Shown: in pieces, positions 34,139 through 46,700 of the stretch
How positions within the stretch are numbered: the stretch's first letter is position 1
How the letters are laid out: every line of letters starts with the position of its first letter
Assembly: GCF_033473495.1 (NCBI RefSeq)
Contig: NC_088935.1
Coordinates: 1,922,001-1,986,000, forward strand
Source: Cercospora beticola
Taxonomy: Eukaryota > Ascomycota > Dothideomycetes > Mycosphaerellales > Mycosphaerellaceae
Length of the DNA stretch: 64,000 nucleotides
Direction: 5' to 3'
Program-made: the position numbers and the translations under genes
Notes under the pieces: model-generated
What the model was told of the DNA's origin: nothing
Databases searched by the model: none
The model's input: the letters and a program-made list of their open reading frames with translations, nothing else

Positions 34139-34760
34139 TCACAAGTCCAACTTCCACAAGCCATCGCCCACGTAATGTCCTCCCTCGATGCCTGGTCCTT
34201 TCTTCTTCTCTTTCATTTCCTTGGTGCCCACGCTCAATACACCCACCATACAAGCATTCTCTTTGCCCTCTGCATCCACGACAACCACGTCACCCGCCTC
34301 AATCTCATTCCCTCCGTTGTTCCATGGCTCTTCCTTTCCACCAGGGAGTCTTCCGCCGGGACTCGTCAACCCCGGCACCATGAGTGCTGCACCACTCAAC
34401 ACAAATCTGATGGCACCACGATCGATGCGAATATGCTGGAAGCATTGTGGGTACTGGTGCACGACTTTCAGATGCGGTATTATCGGGTCGTCCATGTGCT
34501 GCCAGAAAAGTGGTGTGGAGCCGAAGCTGTAGAGTTGGACGCGGTCTGGGATCTTTGTAACATCGAGTTGCTCTTTCTTGGGCATAATCTGATCAATGTA
34601 GGGCTCGATGAGAGGATATGTTTCCACGATCTTGGCGCGTATTGCTCTCTGAGCAGACGACTTGACTTTTGACTTAGCGCCGGGCTGGAACCTGTGTCGT
34701 ACGCATGTCAGGCTGGGAACGTGCAGATGATAGTGGTCATACTAACTCCTTCTTGAACAT
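34139..34760 (-). CDS. TMA20: translation machinery-associated protein 20 (MCT-1/MCTS1 family, PUA domain)
   Basis: Ribosome-associated factor that with its density-regulated partner (TMA22/DENR) recycles 40S subunits and aids reinitiation. Exon 1 is only 14 nt (34760-34747, coding MFKK and two bases); exon 2 is 34691-34139. Together they give 188 aa, the family length. Family sequence is clear: MFKKE, then KSSAQRAIRAKIVETYPLIEP, IMPKKEQLD, and the PUA domain with IRIDRGAIRFVLSGA and MVPGLTSPGG. A glycine/asparagine insert (PGGKEEPWNNGGNEIEAGD) occurs inside the PUA loop. The intron has GTTAGT and ACACAG ends. Its start lies 284 bp from the divergent SGT2 start. Confidence 0.93.
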
Positions 34761-35044
34761 GTTGGGCGAGTGTAGGGCCGGTATGAGCCCAGTGACCAAA
34801 ACTTGCAACAGAAAAGATGTCAATTTGGGTGAAGCAATGGACCCCTCGATATCGCGGGGCACAACACGTGGAGGGCGGAGTCAGGTCCGTGCGGCCTCCG
34901 GCTCGTGACGAGACGTTGCAGCTGCCCTGCCCAGCTTGACTTTCTGTCCCGAGAACTTTCCAACGACATCTCGACTTATTTAATTGCAGTACTGCTCGAC
35001 TACTGACAATTCTCCGCAGATACCACGACACACTTTCTGCCATC

Positions 35045-36198
35045 ATGGTGAGTCTGCTGCACGATCCTGCCTATGCACTTTCACTGACATCATGTCCCAG
35101 GCTACCGACTCGCGCAAGCGCCTCGCTCTTGCGATCTGCGACTTCCTCCAGACCAGCTTGAAGGATGGCACGCTCACCCCCGAAGATGCAGACTCAGTCG
35201 AGATCGCCACTAACTGCATCGGCGATGTCTTCCACGTTGACCCCACCGACCAGACCGCCGTCAAAGAAGCCCTAGGTGGCCAAAATCTGCTCTCTATCTT
35301 TGGCGTCTACGAGAAGCTAAAGGGCAAGTCGACGCCGGCTGCAGCCGCTTCGGGCGCTGCTGCAGGTGCTTCTGCGGCGAACAGTGACAAGCCTGAGGCG
35401 AAAGGCGCGCCAACCGAGGAGAGCGAGAAGTTGAAGGGCCAGGGCAATGCCGCACTGGCGAAGAAGGAATACCAGGCCGCTGTGGACTACTACACACAGG
35501 CTCTCGAGATCTGTCCTCTCAACCCTATCTACCTGTCCAACCGAGCTGCTGCGTACAGCGCCATGAGCCAACACGAGTTTGCGAAGAACGACGCCGAACT
35601 GGCGACCGCGACTGATCCAAAGTACACCAAGGCTTGGTCGAGACTAGGTCTCGCGAAATACGCACTGGGCGATGCCAAAGGCGCGATGGAAGCATACAAG
35701 CAGGGTATCGATGCTGAAGGCAATGGTGGGAGTGATGCGATGAAAAAGGGCTACGAGACTGCCAAGCGCAAGGTGGAGGAGCAGGAGCAGGATGGGGAGC
35801 TCGACACCGCTGCAGGACAGGAGTCCGCAAGAGGGCCTGGAGGTGCGGGAGGCATGCCAGATCTCTCAGCCTTAGCCGGAATGATGGGAGGAGGCGGAGG
35901 AGGCGGCATGCCTGATCTCGGATCGCTCATGCAGAATCCGATGATGAGACAGATGGCCCAGAACCTGATGAGCAATCCAGACATGATGAACAATCTTATG
36001 AACAACCCTCGACTACGGGAAATGGCCGGGCAGTTCGGAGGAGGTGGTGCTGGTGCCGGTGCTGGTGCTGGCCGCGGCGGAGGTGGAGGTGGCGGCATGC
36101 CGGATCTCAGTCAACTTATGAACGACCCCAGCATTGCTGAGCTCGCGAGGTCATTTATGGGACCAGGCGCAGGCCGCGGAGCTGGCGGTACACAGTGA
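35045..36198 (+). CDS. SGT2: SGT2/SGTA, tail-anchored protein co-chaperone
   Basis: Cytosolic co-chaperone that hands tail-anchored membrane proteins to the GET pathway (Get4/Get5) and binds Hsp70/Hsp90. I model exon 1 as the bare start codon 35045-35047, then intron 35048-35100 (GTGAGT, CACTGAC branch, CCCAG) and exon 2 35101-36198, giving 366 aa beginning MATDSRKRLALAICDFL. An unspliced start at 35092 would give MSQATDSRK. Domains: N-terminal homodimer/Get5-binding domain at about 1-75; three TPR motifs at about 110-215 (GNAALAKKEYQAAVDYY; LSNRAAAYSAMSQHEFA; WSRLGLAKYALGDAKGAMEAY); then a Gly/Met-rich C-terminal substrate domain with GGMPDL repeats and NPDMMNNLMNNPRLREMA. Identification is firm. 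Confidence 0.93.
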
Positions 36199-36770
36199 TT
36201 GCGACCCCGAGCCTATACGATTTCTCAACGAGCGGCACGGCCATAGATTACTCACGAAAAGTTTGCAATTCCATGGCATCAGATCTTCACACAGTGCCGG
36301 TGCGCGCTGACAATATCGCAGAGTCTTGTGTGGCGCGCTATACATGTGGCTGCGACGACTTTGTTTTCACTCAACACTGTCACTCCGTGAGTATCCTTTC
36401 TCCAAGCAAATAAGTCCCAACATGTCTAGCTCTTGGTACAGCGCACAGTGAGCAAGAGCACCTGATTGCGTGTAATGCGGCCGTTCAACAAAGGTAGTAC
36501 TGCTCATGTGAGAGCCTGGCTTCTGCATGTGAGGCAGATCGAAGCGTAAGTGAGGACGTTAACATGCAGGTGCTCACTTTATTCACCCGTTGACATTCTA
36601 GGCAACCCCTGCAGCTTGTGCATTTGCAAGCTCACCTTGACTATTCACGTACAGACACCGCCCACTTCCACTTCCAGCTTCAGGTTCTTTTACCACAGTC
36701 ACATAGCTCAACGACACCGCCGAATATCACCAAGCGTTTGGTAGCCTTTCCAGTTCTCGAGGCTGCATAC
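36199..36770. other. intergenic, promoter of the F-box gene
   Basis: 570 bp between SGT2 and the F-box gene on the same strand. No gene was seen. It presumably holds the SGT2 3' end and the next promoter. Confidence 0.4.
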
Positions 36771-38537
36771 ATGCCGCGAAAAGACATGCCTCGCCGGCAT
36801 CTGGCTCCTCGCACAGCGCCACCTAGTCAAGTCGCCTCCGCTCCACGACCGATCCTCACGCTGCGCACCCAAATTGGAGACGACGGCGGTAGAAGCGATG
36901 TTGATGCCAACGCTGTGGTCGAGACCGATCTCCAAGCCATCCTCCCAAGTTCAGCACCGCTAAAAGTAGTGCGCCTTGATCAAGCCTCTAAACACACCGT
37001 GGATGGAGAACATGCGAGTGTTCCTACACCAAGACATGATGCGGACAGCGTGCCAAACCCATTTCACAAGTTGCCCCTTGAGGTAAGCACAGGCATGCTT
37101 TTCGACTGACCGTGACTGACTCTTGAGAAGTTGATGTGGAACATCGCCCTACAGATTGAAGACGATGCAGATTTGTGCAACTTTCAATTGAGCTTCCGCG
37201 ACGCAGACATCACGGTGAAAAGCGATAAATTCTGGAAGCAACGTTTCATGACAAAGTTTGATCGTCCACGGGTCGGCAGCTTCATCAAAGGCGACGCCCA
37301 GTTTGAAGATCAATACAAGAAGAGGCGAGAGGTCCTCCGGAACAAGCCGCTCTTTCTTCTGGGAAACAGAAAACGAGAAATTCAGTGTTTGGCTGTGCTG
37401 CGTGACATGATCCTCGGTACGTTGAGCTACATCCGCCTCGTACTACTGCTAATACAGCCTGCAGACTCCTATTCCCACCGAAACGGTAGCTCCAAGAACA
37501 TCCACGATCACATTGTCACGTTCCAACATGACTGCAACTTGCTCAAGGGCATCTTCGGCTCCAACTACATGCCACGTGCCACCAGCGAGTCGGATATCGC
37601 TCGAGTCAACGCAAATCCGGTCATGCGAATGCTCCAGGTCCTTCTGGCGCCCAGCTTGCTCGATCCTCGTCCTTTTGACCCCGAGAATGAGCCACACATT
37701 GCCGATTACCCGCGATCACAGTACATGGCTTATTCGAGTGTTCGCCAGCAGCCGATATTCATCGGCTGCAGTGGCCTGGATGTTAATTTCACATGGACAC
37801 TACATCAGCTGAACTTCTGGCGCACTCACTTGCTCTCTCCGCAAGAGGCCACACTAAACTACTGCTATTCCCTGCTCGAGGACCATGAGAGGCCGCGATT
37901 CTGGCAGAGACAACTGGAGCATGCCGTTGCCCCTTGCATGGACAGAAAGTGGAAGGGAGCATATGGTTTTGTCACTGAGGATGAGGTGCTGACCATCAGA
38001 AGTCTCAGTGGCGAGCATGAACACATCCAGGATGAATTCAGCGGAGACGAAGTACATGGAGATCTTCAAGACCTCACTCTCGACGTGACAGAGGCTGGTG
38101 CAGAGTCTTGGTCCCCGGTCTTTGAGGATATTCTGCGTTCCCTGGCGAAACCACAACGCAAGATGCGCACTCGGGCACAAAAGTCCAGCGCAATGGCTCA
38201 GGAGAACCCAGAGTTGCGTTCCTTCCGCTTTGGAGGCGCAGGTGAAGACCAAGAGCAGAACTTCCTCGCTGATGGTTGGTTCAATTCTCTTCCGCCGCAG
38301 ATGGGAGTGCCAGGTTGGCAGCGTATGACCATGATGAAGTACTTCATCGAAGATGACACGAACGAGATCGACTATGAGTCTCTGTGGGCATACGAAGGAG
38401 TCGTGCTGCCAGGCGGCCAGATCATCATTGGTCGCTGGTGGAGTCCAACCAATATCATCGAGGGAGAAGCATACTCTGGTCCCTTCCTTCTCTGGTGCGT
38501 GGATCAGAAGCAAGACACCTTGAATGAAGACCCATGA
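36771..38537 (+). CDS. F-box-domain protein
   Basis: Likely substrate adaptor of an SCF ubiquitin ligase. Exons 36771-37082, 37131-37416 and 37465-38537 give 556 aa. The F-box is created across the first junction: HKLPLE joined to LMWNIALQIEDDADLCNFQLSFRD, the usual LPxEL...DLxxFxxxxR pattern at about residues 100-135, followed by SDKFWKQRF. The second intron is 48 bp (GTACGT, CCTGCAG); because its length is a multiple of three, retaining it would not shift the frame. The C-terminal part (LWAYEGVVLPGGQIIIGRWW) has a fold-like, conserved look. The first 95 residues are basic and disordered. Target unknown. Confidence 0.75.
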
Positions 38538-39029
38538 TCACTGTTTCTGAACGCTGCGCTGTTGCGATGGTAACCTAGTTGGAAACAGCTGATGGCTGCA
38601 TCGCACGGCTGACGGAAACCTCACATACACAACAAGCCACCGTGGACTCTAGAGCGAGTTCTTCGACATCTTCTGGCTGGCGGTGCTACGATTTGACACA
38701 TTACGAGCATTTGACTCGATTTTCACGGATTCTGCGGCGTCGATCGATATCAATGGACTTGGTGATAGGCCACTTCCATTCCTACTACTCATCAGGCTGA
38801 TCTTGCATTTTGGCTGTATATTGGCCATAAGGTTTCTACGACGTCTATAGAAATGTTTAAATTAGGAAATTTTTTGGTTCGATCCATCATGGCTGGAATA
38901 TGCATAGCCGCCGCCACATGGGCGCTAAAGCGCACCTCCTCTCGCACCTATGCAATAGCACAATGCTGCTGACTCTGGACATCAGAATACTGACCTGGAA
39001 GCAGAATTGTAGAGTGACCAGCGGGTATC
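38538..39029. other. intergenic, nothing recognised
   Basis: 490 bp between the F-box and HET genes, AT-rich near 38800-38880. A GGTTCGATCC string at 38875 resembles a tRNA B-box, but no cloverleaf can be folded around it. Confidence 0.4.
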
Positions 39030-41362
39030 ATGTTTCGTCGTGGTGTCGAGAACCATTATTATTTCCGCCGTCGCACCTTCGCTCCAGTTCTACCCCAGCT
39101 CCACGTTCCTTCCACACCAAGCGACCAGCCACTACCGGAGACAGTCACGCCCCACCGGCTCTGCGATGAATGTCGCGTCTTTTGCGCGACACTTGAACAC
39201 TTCACTCCACCTCACCGATGGATACACTACAACTCCAACTTGAACATCTCTCGTGGAGCGCGAGCAGGCTGCCACTTGTGCTCGATCATCCTCGGTCGAT
39301 TGAGACATACTGCAGAACATCCTGAGATCAAAGACAAGCCCCGGTGGAGAGAGGATGATCATTTCGCAGTTGACAGCATCGTGGACCGGCCGAAGCCAAA
39401 ACATAGATTTCTCAGGAACAATGGCTATCTTATTCTGGATCTCAGATGGCGAGCGGATGATGGAACGATGGAGACTTTGAATCAAGGGAGTGTCTATTTG
39501 GAACCCAGTCAAGGTGATGACAGCGGATGCTCACGTTGATTGTTTCTGACGAGGGTTATAGGCACCATACCAACTGCCATCGAGTCAGACCTGAGCAGAT
39601 GGCATACTTCACTCGGAGCGGATGTGTGTTTTCAAATGGTCTGGAAGTGGCTGGATCGTTGTTTGACCCAGCATGAATACTGTCGAGCAAGCCAGCACTA
39701 TCGATCGCCTTCGAGACTACTACGACTTGACGCTTTTCCGGGATCGAAAGATGTGCGAGTTGGGCAAAATTTCTGTGGCCCGACAGTCCAGTACGCCACT
39801 CTTAGCTGGCGATGGGGAGCGAATCTTGCCACTAGATTGACCAGGGCAACGACAGAAGAGTACGGCAAGCGCATACCATTTTCAGACCTGCCGAAAACGT
39901 TCCAAGACGCTGTGACTGTAGTACGTAAGCTCGGACTCACACATCTATGGATCGATGCCCTTTGTATAGTGCAAGACGACGAGGCGTCGTTGTCCAAGGA
40001 GATCAGTAGAATGAACGAGGTGTACGCTGGCTCTACCTTCACTGTTGCCTTGGCCAATGCTCCAGAGACGGACGCAGGCTTCCTGGGGACGAGATGGCCG
40101 TTGTCCTGGCAGGATTGTTGGCTTACCGAAGAGGGGAATGTCAACATCGTTGCCCATGCGGATGCAGGCCAACAACATTCTGCTGTGAGTCTTGAGTATT
40201 CGCGTGCAGAGGGCGTTTGCTGACTTCTCTATTTAAAAATCAGATGCCTGGATTCTGTCCTCTCGATAAGAGAGGATGGGTAGTACAGGAAAGATTACTG
40301 TCTCCTCGTACCATCTACTACGGCAAAGAGCATATATTCTGGGATTGTAGACAGACCTCAGACCACGAGCAGCAACCTTTCGAAGGCTCCAATGCATACG
40401 GCGGAGCTCAAAAGGAAGAGGACAAGAAATTCAATATTCGGGAGCATGACGTCCTCCTGGACAATGGCATGACAGGAAAGCTAAAGCGTTGCTACAGCAA
40501 GCTCCAGATGCTGGACGTTGATGGACGCGATCTGATGTGGGAGTCGATACTGCGAACAACCTGGCATCTCATTGTTTCAGCTTACACGAATTCGACGCTA
40601 TCGCTCGACCAAGATAAAAGTCGTGCGTTGGCAGGAGCTGGTGCTCTGATCCAGAAGAAATTCAGCATGAAGGCGTCTTTTGGCCTATGGCATGATTTCT
40701 TCTTGACGGATCTTCTCTGGTTTCCGCTTCGAGCAGAGGGACCGCATCCGGACCCGGAGCTATTTGATCGAGCGCCGTCCTGGTCCTGGATGGCACGAAA
40801 CCGAGCAGTGTATAACCCTTGGATAGTAGACATGGCTTCTCGTGCCATGTTTGACGGCAGGTACGCTTATCTCATCGATGCACAGCTGAAGGCTGAGCTT
40901 ATAACGCTGCCCGAGCCTACAGAATTCAGCGTCGCTCTAGGCCAGATACACGACTTCGGACCATATGCCACTCGTCTTCGTGGTCCTTTGCTCAAAGTCA
41001 AGTGGGGTCAGGACATGACAGAGCGGCCAGATGAATGGCGGCATGACAATGGATATTTTGTTACGACTGACCGAAAGCTTGCGTTGGAGCGGGAGTCAGA
41101 CCATGAGCATGAGCATAGGAATTTCCGTGCTGACTACATTTTACCTGCCGACCTGGACCTATTCTGTCTGCTTGTCACGGAGACCAGAAATGAAGCTAAA
41201 GGAATGATCGACAAGCAGCTGGGACTCATTTTGGAGAAGATGGATGGACCCGATCGTTATAGGAGGGTTGGGGCCTTGCAGCATGCCCTTTCCGACCGCG
41301 CATGTGAAGCTTGTGCATTATTCCCGGACGATGCGCCCATCGCCGAGGTGGACATCATCTGA
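39030..41362 (+). CDS. HET-domain protein (heterokaryon incompatibility type)
   Basis: Fungal-specific HET-domain protein; such proteins trigger cell death after non-self fusion. Exons 39030-39513, 39562-40184 and 40244-41362 give 741 aa in frame. N-terminal CDECRVFCATLEHF and AGCHLCSIILGRL form the usual cysteine-bearing preface. HET motifs follow in order: YATLSWRWG (normally YxALSYxWG), LPKTFQDAVTVVRKLGLTHLWIDALCIVQDD, NEVYAGSTFTVALANA, and RGWVVQERLLSPRTIYYG with IFWDC. Intron 1 has a GTGATG donor and TTATAG acceptor; intron 2 has GTGAGT with a GCTGAC branch point. No NACHT or repeat domain follows, so it is the short stand-alone class. All motifs are intact. Confidence 0.85.
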
Positions 41363-43704
41363 AGCATGCCAGCCATGTGCTATGAGCTGGGCAGCCCTCG
41401 CAGACTCAAAGCCCAGGTCGCCGAAAATTTTCACGACAAGGCCCTTCGCCTGCGATTTTCGAAAATGAGTATGACCGGCTTACCACGGCCCTGGCCTGAT
41501 CAGAGATGAGATCGACCACATCGTGGTGAGATATTCTCAGCATGATGCTCTCCCCAAGTCAAGACTTGCGCCATCTCCTGCCGCGACCGAGGAAGAATGC
41601 CATCAAGAGTCTCCGCAGCGAGTGTTGTCAAGACTTGCTACTACGGAGGTACTACAGTAGTGCCAGAACTACTGTTCCCTGCTCTTGGAGCTCGAGAAGC
41701 TTGAAGGGTGGGTTCTCATGGATGTAAGCATCATGCCAGCTTTGTTCTGAGCTTGGCCAATCGACCTGGACACAGTGGTAAAGCCTGTTTGCGCGATGGA
41801 GTGGCGGCGAGAACAAAGAAGTCTGGTGGTCGTATCGCCTGATCAGGAGCTGGCCATCATGGCTCGGTCGCTCGTTGCCAACTTTGCCAACTCTTGCCGT
41901 TTCGTAGGGGCACACACTTTTGAAAGCCTCTCGCGAGTTTATGGATTAAGTTTCTAGGCAAGCATTGGCACTCGCTTGAATGGCTCAGAAGTAGTACCAT
42001 GTTTTGCCATGCCGACATCGATTCTTGGAGGCTTTGAACGATGACGATGGAGTTGAGCGGATGATCGTTTCGTGTCTCGAGGCAGTAAGGTTAGTTCGGT
42101 GGCGAGCAGACGTGCAGCAAGAGTGATGCGTTGGGTTTGCTGGGCTATGACTGGCCCGGACGGTCTCCGGTTCGAAAGAGCGCCACCGGCGGGAGCTGCC
42201 ACCACTTCTCCTCCGGGAGCATACGGGCCTATTTTGCAGTTCGCGAGCTGATATGGACGAGATTATCGATCACAAGAGTGAAGGTATCTGCTGAATATGT
42301 TGTTATACGATTGCGGTTGAAGGTGAAAGAGAGGTTGAAGGGCTTGGCATGTTAATTAGGTTGGCGCACCCATGTGGAGATCTCCGGGTCGGATCAGTTT
42401 CGAGAAAACGAGCTAGCAACGGCCGGGGCGCATCGCGATGCTGGCGGCGATCAGTCTGGTGAGATTTGATATGGTCGAAGCGTTGGTCTTGGACGTCTGT
42501 GAGAGTCGGCTCGCTTGTCACGACACCGTGACAGGAGATGAAGGCGAGGAGAGGGAGCGGTGATGAATGACACGCTGAAGGCAGGCGTTTGAGGTTGATG
42601 AGTGTTGACGAAATATTGCCGCATCCTGCGCGACCTGCATTTGCATGCCTCTGTTGCCGCGTGGGACCCAGGGAGCTTAGCAGGGATTTGTATGGGTGGA
42701 GCCACGAAATACCGCAAACAGTCCTCATCACGGTTTCGATGTAGAAGGCGGCGCGTTGTACGGGTGTGACATGATGTGGTTAAAATACGATGTGCGGCGC
42801 GTAGCAGATGTCTGGCAGACTTGAGCGAGTCTGAGTCGCGTTGTCGTGTCCTGATGGCGTCGGGGTGGACGAAAGCGCAGGCCGACGTAGCGACCCATGT
42901 CAGTTTTGCACTGCCTCAATCGACCACAACCGTAGTGAGTGAATTGCCCAAGGCTCACCAATAGCGCTTGCTAGCGGCTTGGGAGCGCGAGAGCTCTGGA
43001 ACTGGAACTGGAACTCTTCGACAGTCTTTGTCTACTACTGTTGTCCCATCGACGCCTACTGCACGAAAGGCCCGTCGCGTGTCCCGCGTGTCCTCGCATT
43101 GTTCTGCCAGCATCCACCTCTTCTGCAGCTCGACGGCCATCACCACTCACTGCATGTGCCAACACAGCCCGACGCCCGGCCGCCCACGCGTGCTCGCCTC
43201 GACCGCTCACTGGACGCCTGTCCAGCGCATCTGAAGGAACTTGCCTCCTTCTCTGGTATGTGCCTTCCCCCGGCCGCGGAGGCGCCTGCAGTGTTGCCCG
43301 ACAGCTGCAGCATAGCCTCACTCGCCCTCTGACTTCCCCTACTGCTCCTGCCGTTGTGCTGGCCATCACATCATCGTACTGACGACCGGCGTTTGCAGCA
43401 CACACCTAGACATCAACAATCAAGCAAGAGCGGCAAACGAGGCCGCCCCGGCTTCGACCTCCCACTGCCCGCATCCATACTTTCCCCAATCGAGATCGTC
43501 GTCCTACACATTCCTCTCACGCGATATTACTGCGCCACCCTCATCACATACCAGCAGCACTACTGGGCATTCCCTCGTGGCATCTACATGACCAGCATTC
43601 GATCCTGAGGCCGCCACCGATCCGCGCGACCCCTCGAGTTCCCTCGACAGCTTTCTGGCTGCCGCCGAAGCTCTGGTCTTGACCGCGTCGGCCATCATTT
43701 CAGC
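41363..43704. other. long intergenic/upstream region of the Ca2+-ATPase gene
   Basis: 2.3 kb with only overlapping short frames. CT-rich from about 43100, with a GGAACT triplet run at 42998-43016. It probably contains a long 5' leader and promoter for the calcium pump; upstream ATGs exist, so a leader intron is possible. No gene, RNA or transposon was recognised. Confidence 0.4.
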
Positions 43705-46700
43705 ATGGCAGACCCGCCAGATCAAGCTCCTCCGGGCCTGTCCTCAGACAACTCCAAGGGGAGGCAGAGGGCACCCACGATAACGATCGACACTTCGAAC
43801 GTGCGAAGGTCGACCGATGGGGCAAGGCCGGGAGAGGAAGAAGGCGTCGATACTGCAGATCATGGTTCCGTCTCTTCAGGTTTGCGACCCTCGGGAAATA
43901 GCACTCATGCTACTCCCGATCTGCAAGGCAAGCAGAGCTTTGAGAGCAGAGATTCACGGCCGACGAGTCCGCATAATGTGTCTTCTCCTCAGCAATGGGG
44001 ACAGTCGCCGGGAGCTTTTCTGTCCGTGCCAACCGGGCGAAGTCGTGGAGGTAGCATAGACACTGAGGAGACATCTTCCGTTTCTGACACCACATACGTG
44101 AATACGCAGTCGCCTTCGGACGCTTCAAAGGCGTTCGGAGGTAGTTCTAACGCCGAAGAACACGCGGTGCTCTCGGACGAAGAAGCCCTCAAACCGGATC
44201 CTGGCACCGAGGGAGAGTTTCACCGTGAGAACAATCCGTTCGCATTTGCGCCTGGACACTTATCGAAATTGCTGAATCCGAAGAGCTTCGGTGCGTTCCA
44301 CGCGCTAGGAGGCCTTGCTGGGTTGGAGAAAGGACTACGAACGGATCGCAACAGTGGTCTCAGTGTGGATGAGAACCATTTACAGGGCACAGTCTCTTTC
44401 GAGGATGCCACTCATGTGGCGAGTCCCTCGTCCGACAAGACCGTGACTGAAGAGCCAGAGATGGCAGTAGGTGGCACGGACGCAACCTCTGGCGCTTTCG
44501 ATGACCGCAAGCGCATTTTTGACGAGAACAAACTGCCGGAGAAGAGGGTCAAGAATATCTTCGAGCTGATGTGGATCGCTTACAACGACAAGGTGCTGAT
44601 TGTCTTGACGGTCGCAGCTGTCATTGCTCTGTCCTTGGGTATCTACCAGGCAATTGCATACAGTACCGTCGAGTGGATCGAAGGTGTCGCAATCATTGTT
44701 GCCATCACGGTAGTCGTGATGGTAGGCGCTGTCAATGACTGGCAGAAAGAACGTCAATTCGCGAAATTGAACAAAAAGAAGGAAGCGCGCAATGTCAAAG
44801 TCGTCCGGTCAGGCAGAACTCAGGAGATTGATGTCCAAGCGATATTGGTTGGCGATATTCTCTTAGTTGAGCCCGGAGACATCCTCCCTGTCGACGGCAT
44901 CTTCATAACTGGCCACGGCGTGAAATGTGACGAATCTTCAGCCACTGGAGAATCAGACATCATGAAGAAGACTGCCGCTGATGAAGTCCACCGTGCCATG
45001 GAGGCCCGCGAGCCTCTCAAGAAGCTGGATCCTTTCATGATTTCTGGCGGCAAAGTCACCGAGGGAATTGGACGCATGGTTGTCACGGCAGTTGGCACCA
45101 ACTCCACCTACGGCAGAACTATGCTCTCGTTACAGGAAAGCAACGACGCAACTCCGCTTCAAGCTAAGCTGAACAATCTTGCTGAATACATCGCAAAGTT
45201 GGGAAGCGCCGCCGCGTTACTACTCTTTGTGGTTTTGCTCATCAAATTTTTGGCCGGGCTGCCGAACAACGACAGGACTCCCGCGGACAAAGGTCAACAA
45301 TTTATGAGAATCCTTATTACCGCCGTCACTATTGTCGTCGTTGCTGTTCCGGAGGGTCTTCCATTGGCAGTTACGCTGTCCCTGGCATATGCAACCAAGC
45401 GCATGTTGAAGGACAACAATCTAGTGCGTGTACTCCGTTCGTGCGAAACGATGGGAAACGCCACTACTGTCTGCTCCGACAAAACTGGAACCCTCACGCA
45501 AAATGTCATGACCGTCGTTGCCGGCACCGTTGGTACTTCGAGTCGCTTTAGCAGTCGCGCTGGCGGCGCCGCCGATGATGCAAAACCGGATCCGAACAAG
45601 GATGTGCACGACAACGTGGACGATGTGCCAACCGCTGAATGTATCAAGTCATTATCCCCAGCAATCAAGGACCTGTGGAAAGATAGCATCGCGATCAACT
45701 CAACCGCTTTCGAAGCCGAGGAGGATGGAAAGCAGATCTTCGTCGGCTCAAAGACGGAGACGGCCTTGTTGGACTTCTCACGCGACTATCTAGGCATGGA
45801 CCGCATCGCCACCGAGCGGAGCAACGCTGAGATTGTGCAAATGATTCCATTCGACTCTGGTCGCAAGTTCATGGCCATGGTTATCAAGCGAAAGGACGCT
45901 AACGGCTACCGATTGATTGTGAAGGGTGCCAGCGAGATCATGCTCCGTCACTGCCACTTCATCGTTCGTGATCCTACGCAAGGGCTTGAGGCGACCACCA
46001 TGACTGGCGAGAACAAGGAAACATTGGAGGCTTTGATTGACGCCTATGCCTCCCGCTCTCTCCGCACCATCGGCTTCATTTATCGTGATTTCGACTCCGA
46101 GTCGTGGCCACCTCGTAATGTGAGACGCTCAGAAGACGATAGGACTCAGGCCATGATCGAGGATATCTGCAAACAAATGACATTCCTGGGTATTGTTGGC
46201 ATTCAAGATCCACTACGTGCTGGAGTGCCCGATGCTGTCAAGGATTGTATCATGGCAGGCGTCTTCCCACGCATGGTCACTGGCGACAATATTCTCACTG
46301 CCAAGGCCATTGCGACAGAATGTGGCATCTTCACCGCGGGCGGTACTGCTCTCGAGGGTCCTGAGTTTAGGAGAATGTCCAAAGCAGAGCAACGCGCCAT
46401 AATTCCGAAATTGCAAGTTCTCGCCCGGTCTTCGCCAGATGACAAGAAGACGTTGGTCAAGCGCCTCAAAGAGATGGGCGAGACCGTCGCCGTGACTGGT
46501 GATGGCACAAACGACGCGCCCGCCCTCAAAGCTGCAGATGTCGGCTTCGCAATGAACATCGCTGGCACAGAGGTCGCAAAGGAGGCATCAGACATTATCC
46601 TCATGGACGACAATTTCACTTCCATCGTCAAGGCACTCATGTGGGGTCGTGCTGTCAATGATGCTGTCAGGAAGTTCCTGCAGTTTCAGATTACCGTCAA

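Noticed and set aside
38860..38890. tRNA-like B box GGTTCGATCC.
   Set aside because: No A box, acceptor stem or anticodon arm can be formed with the flanking bases.
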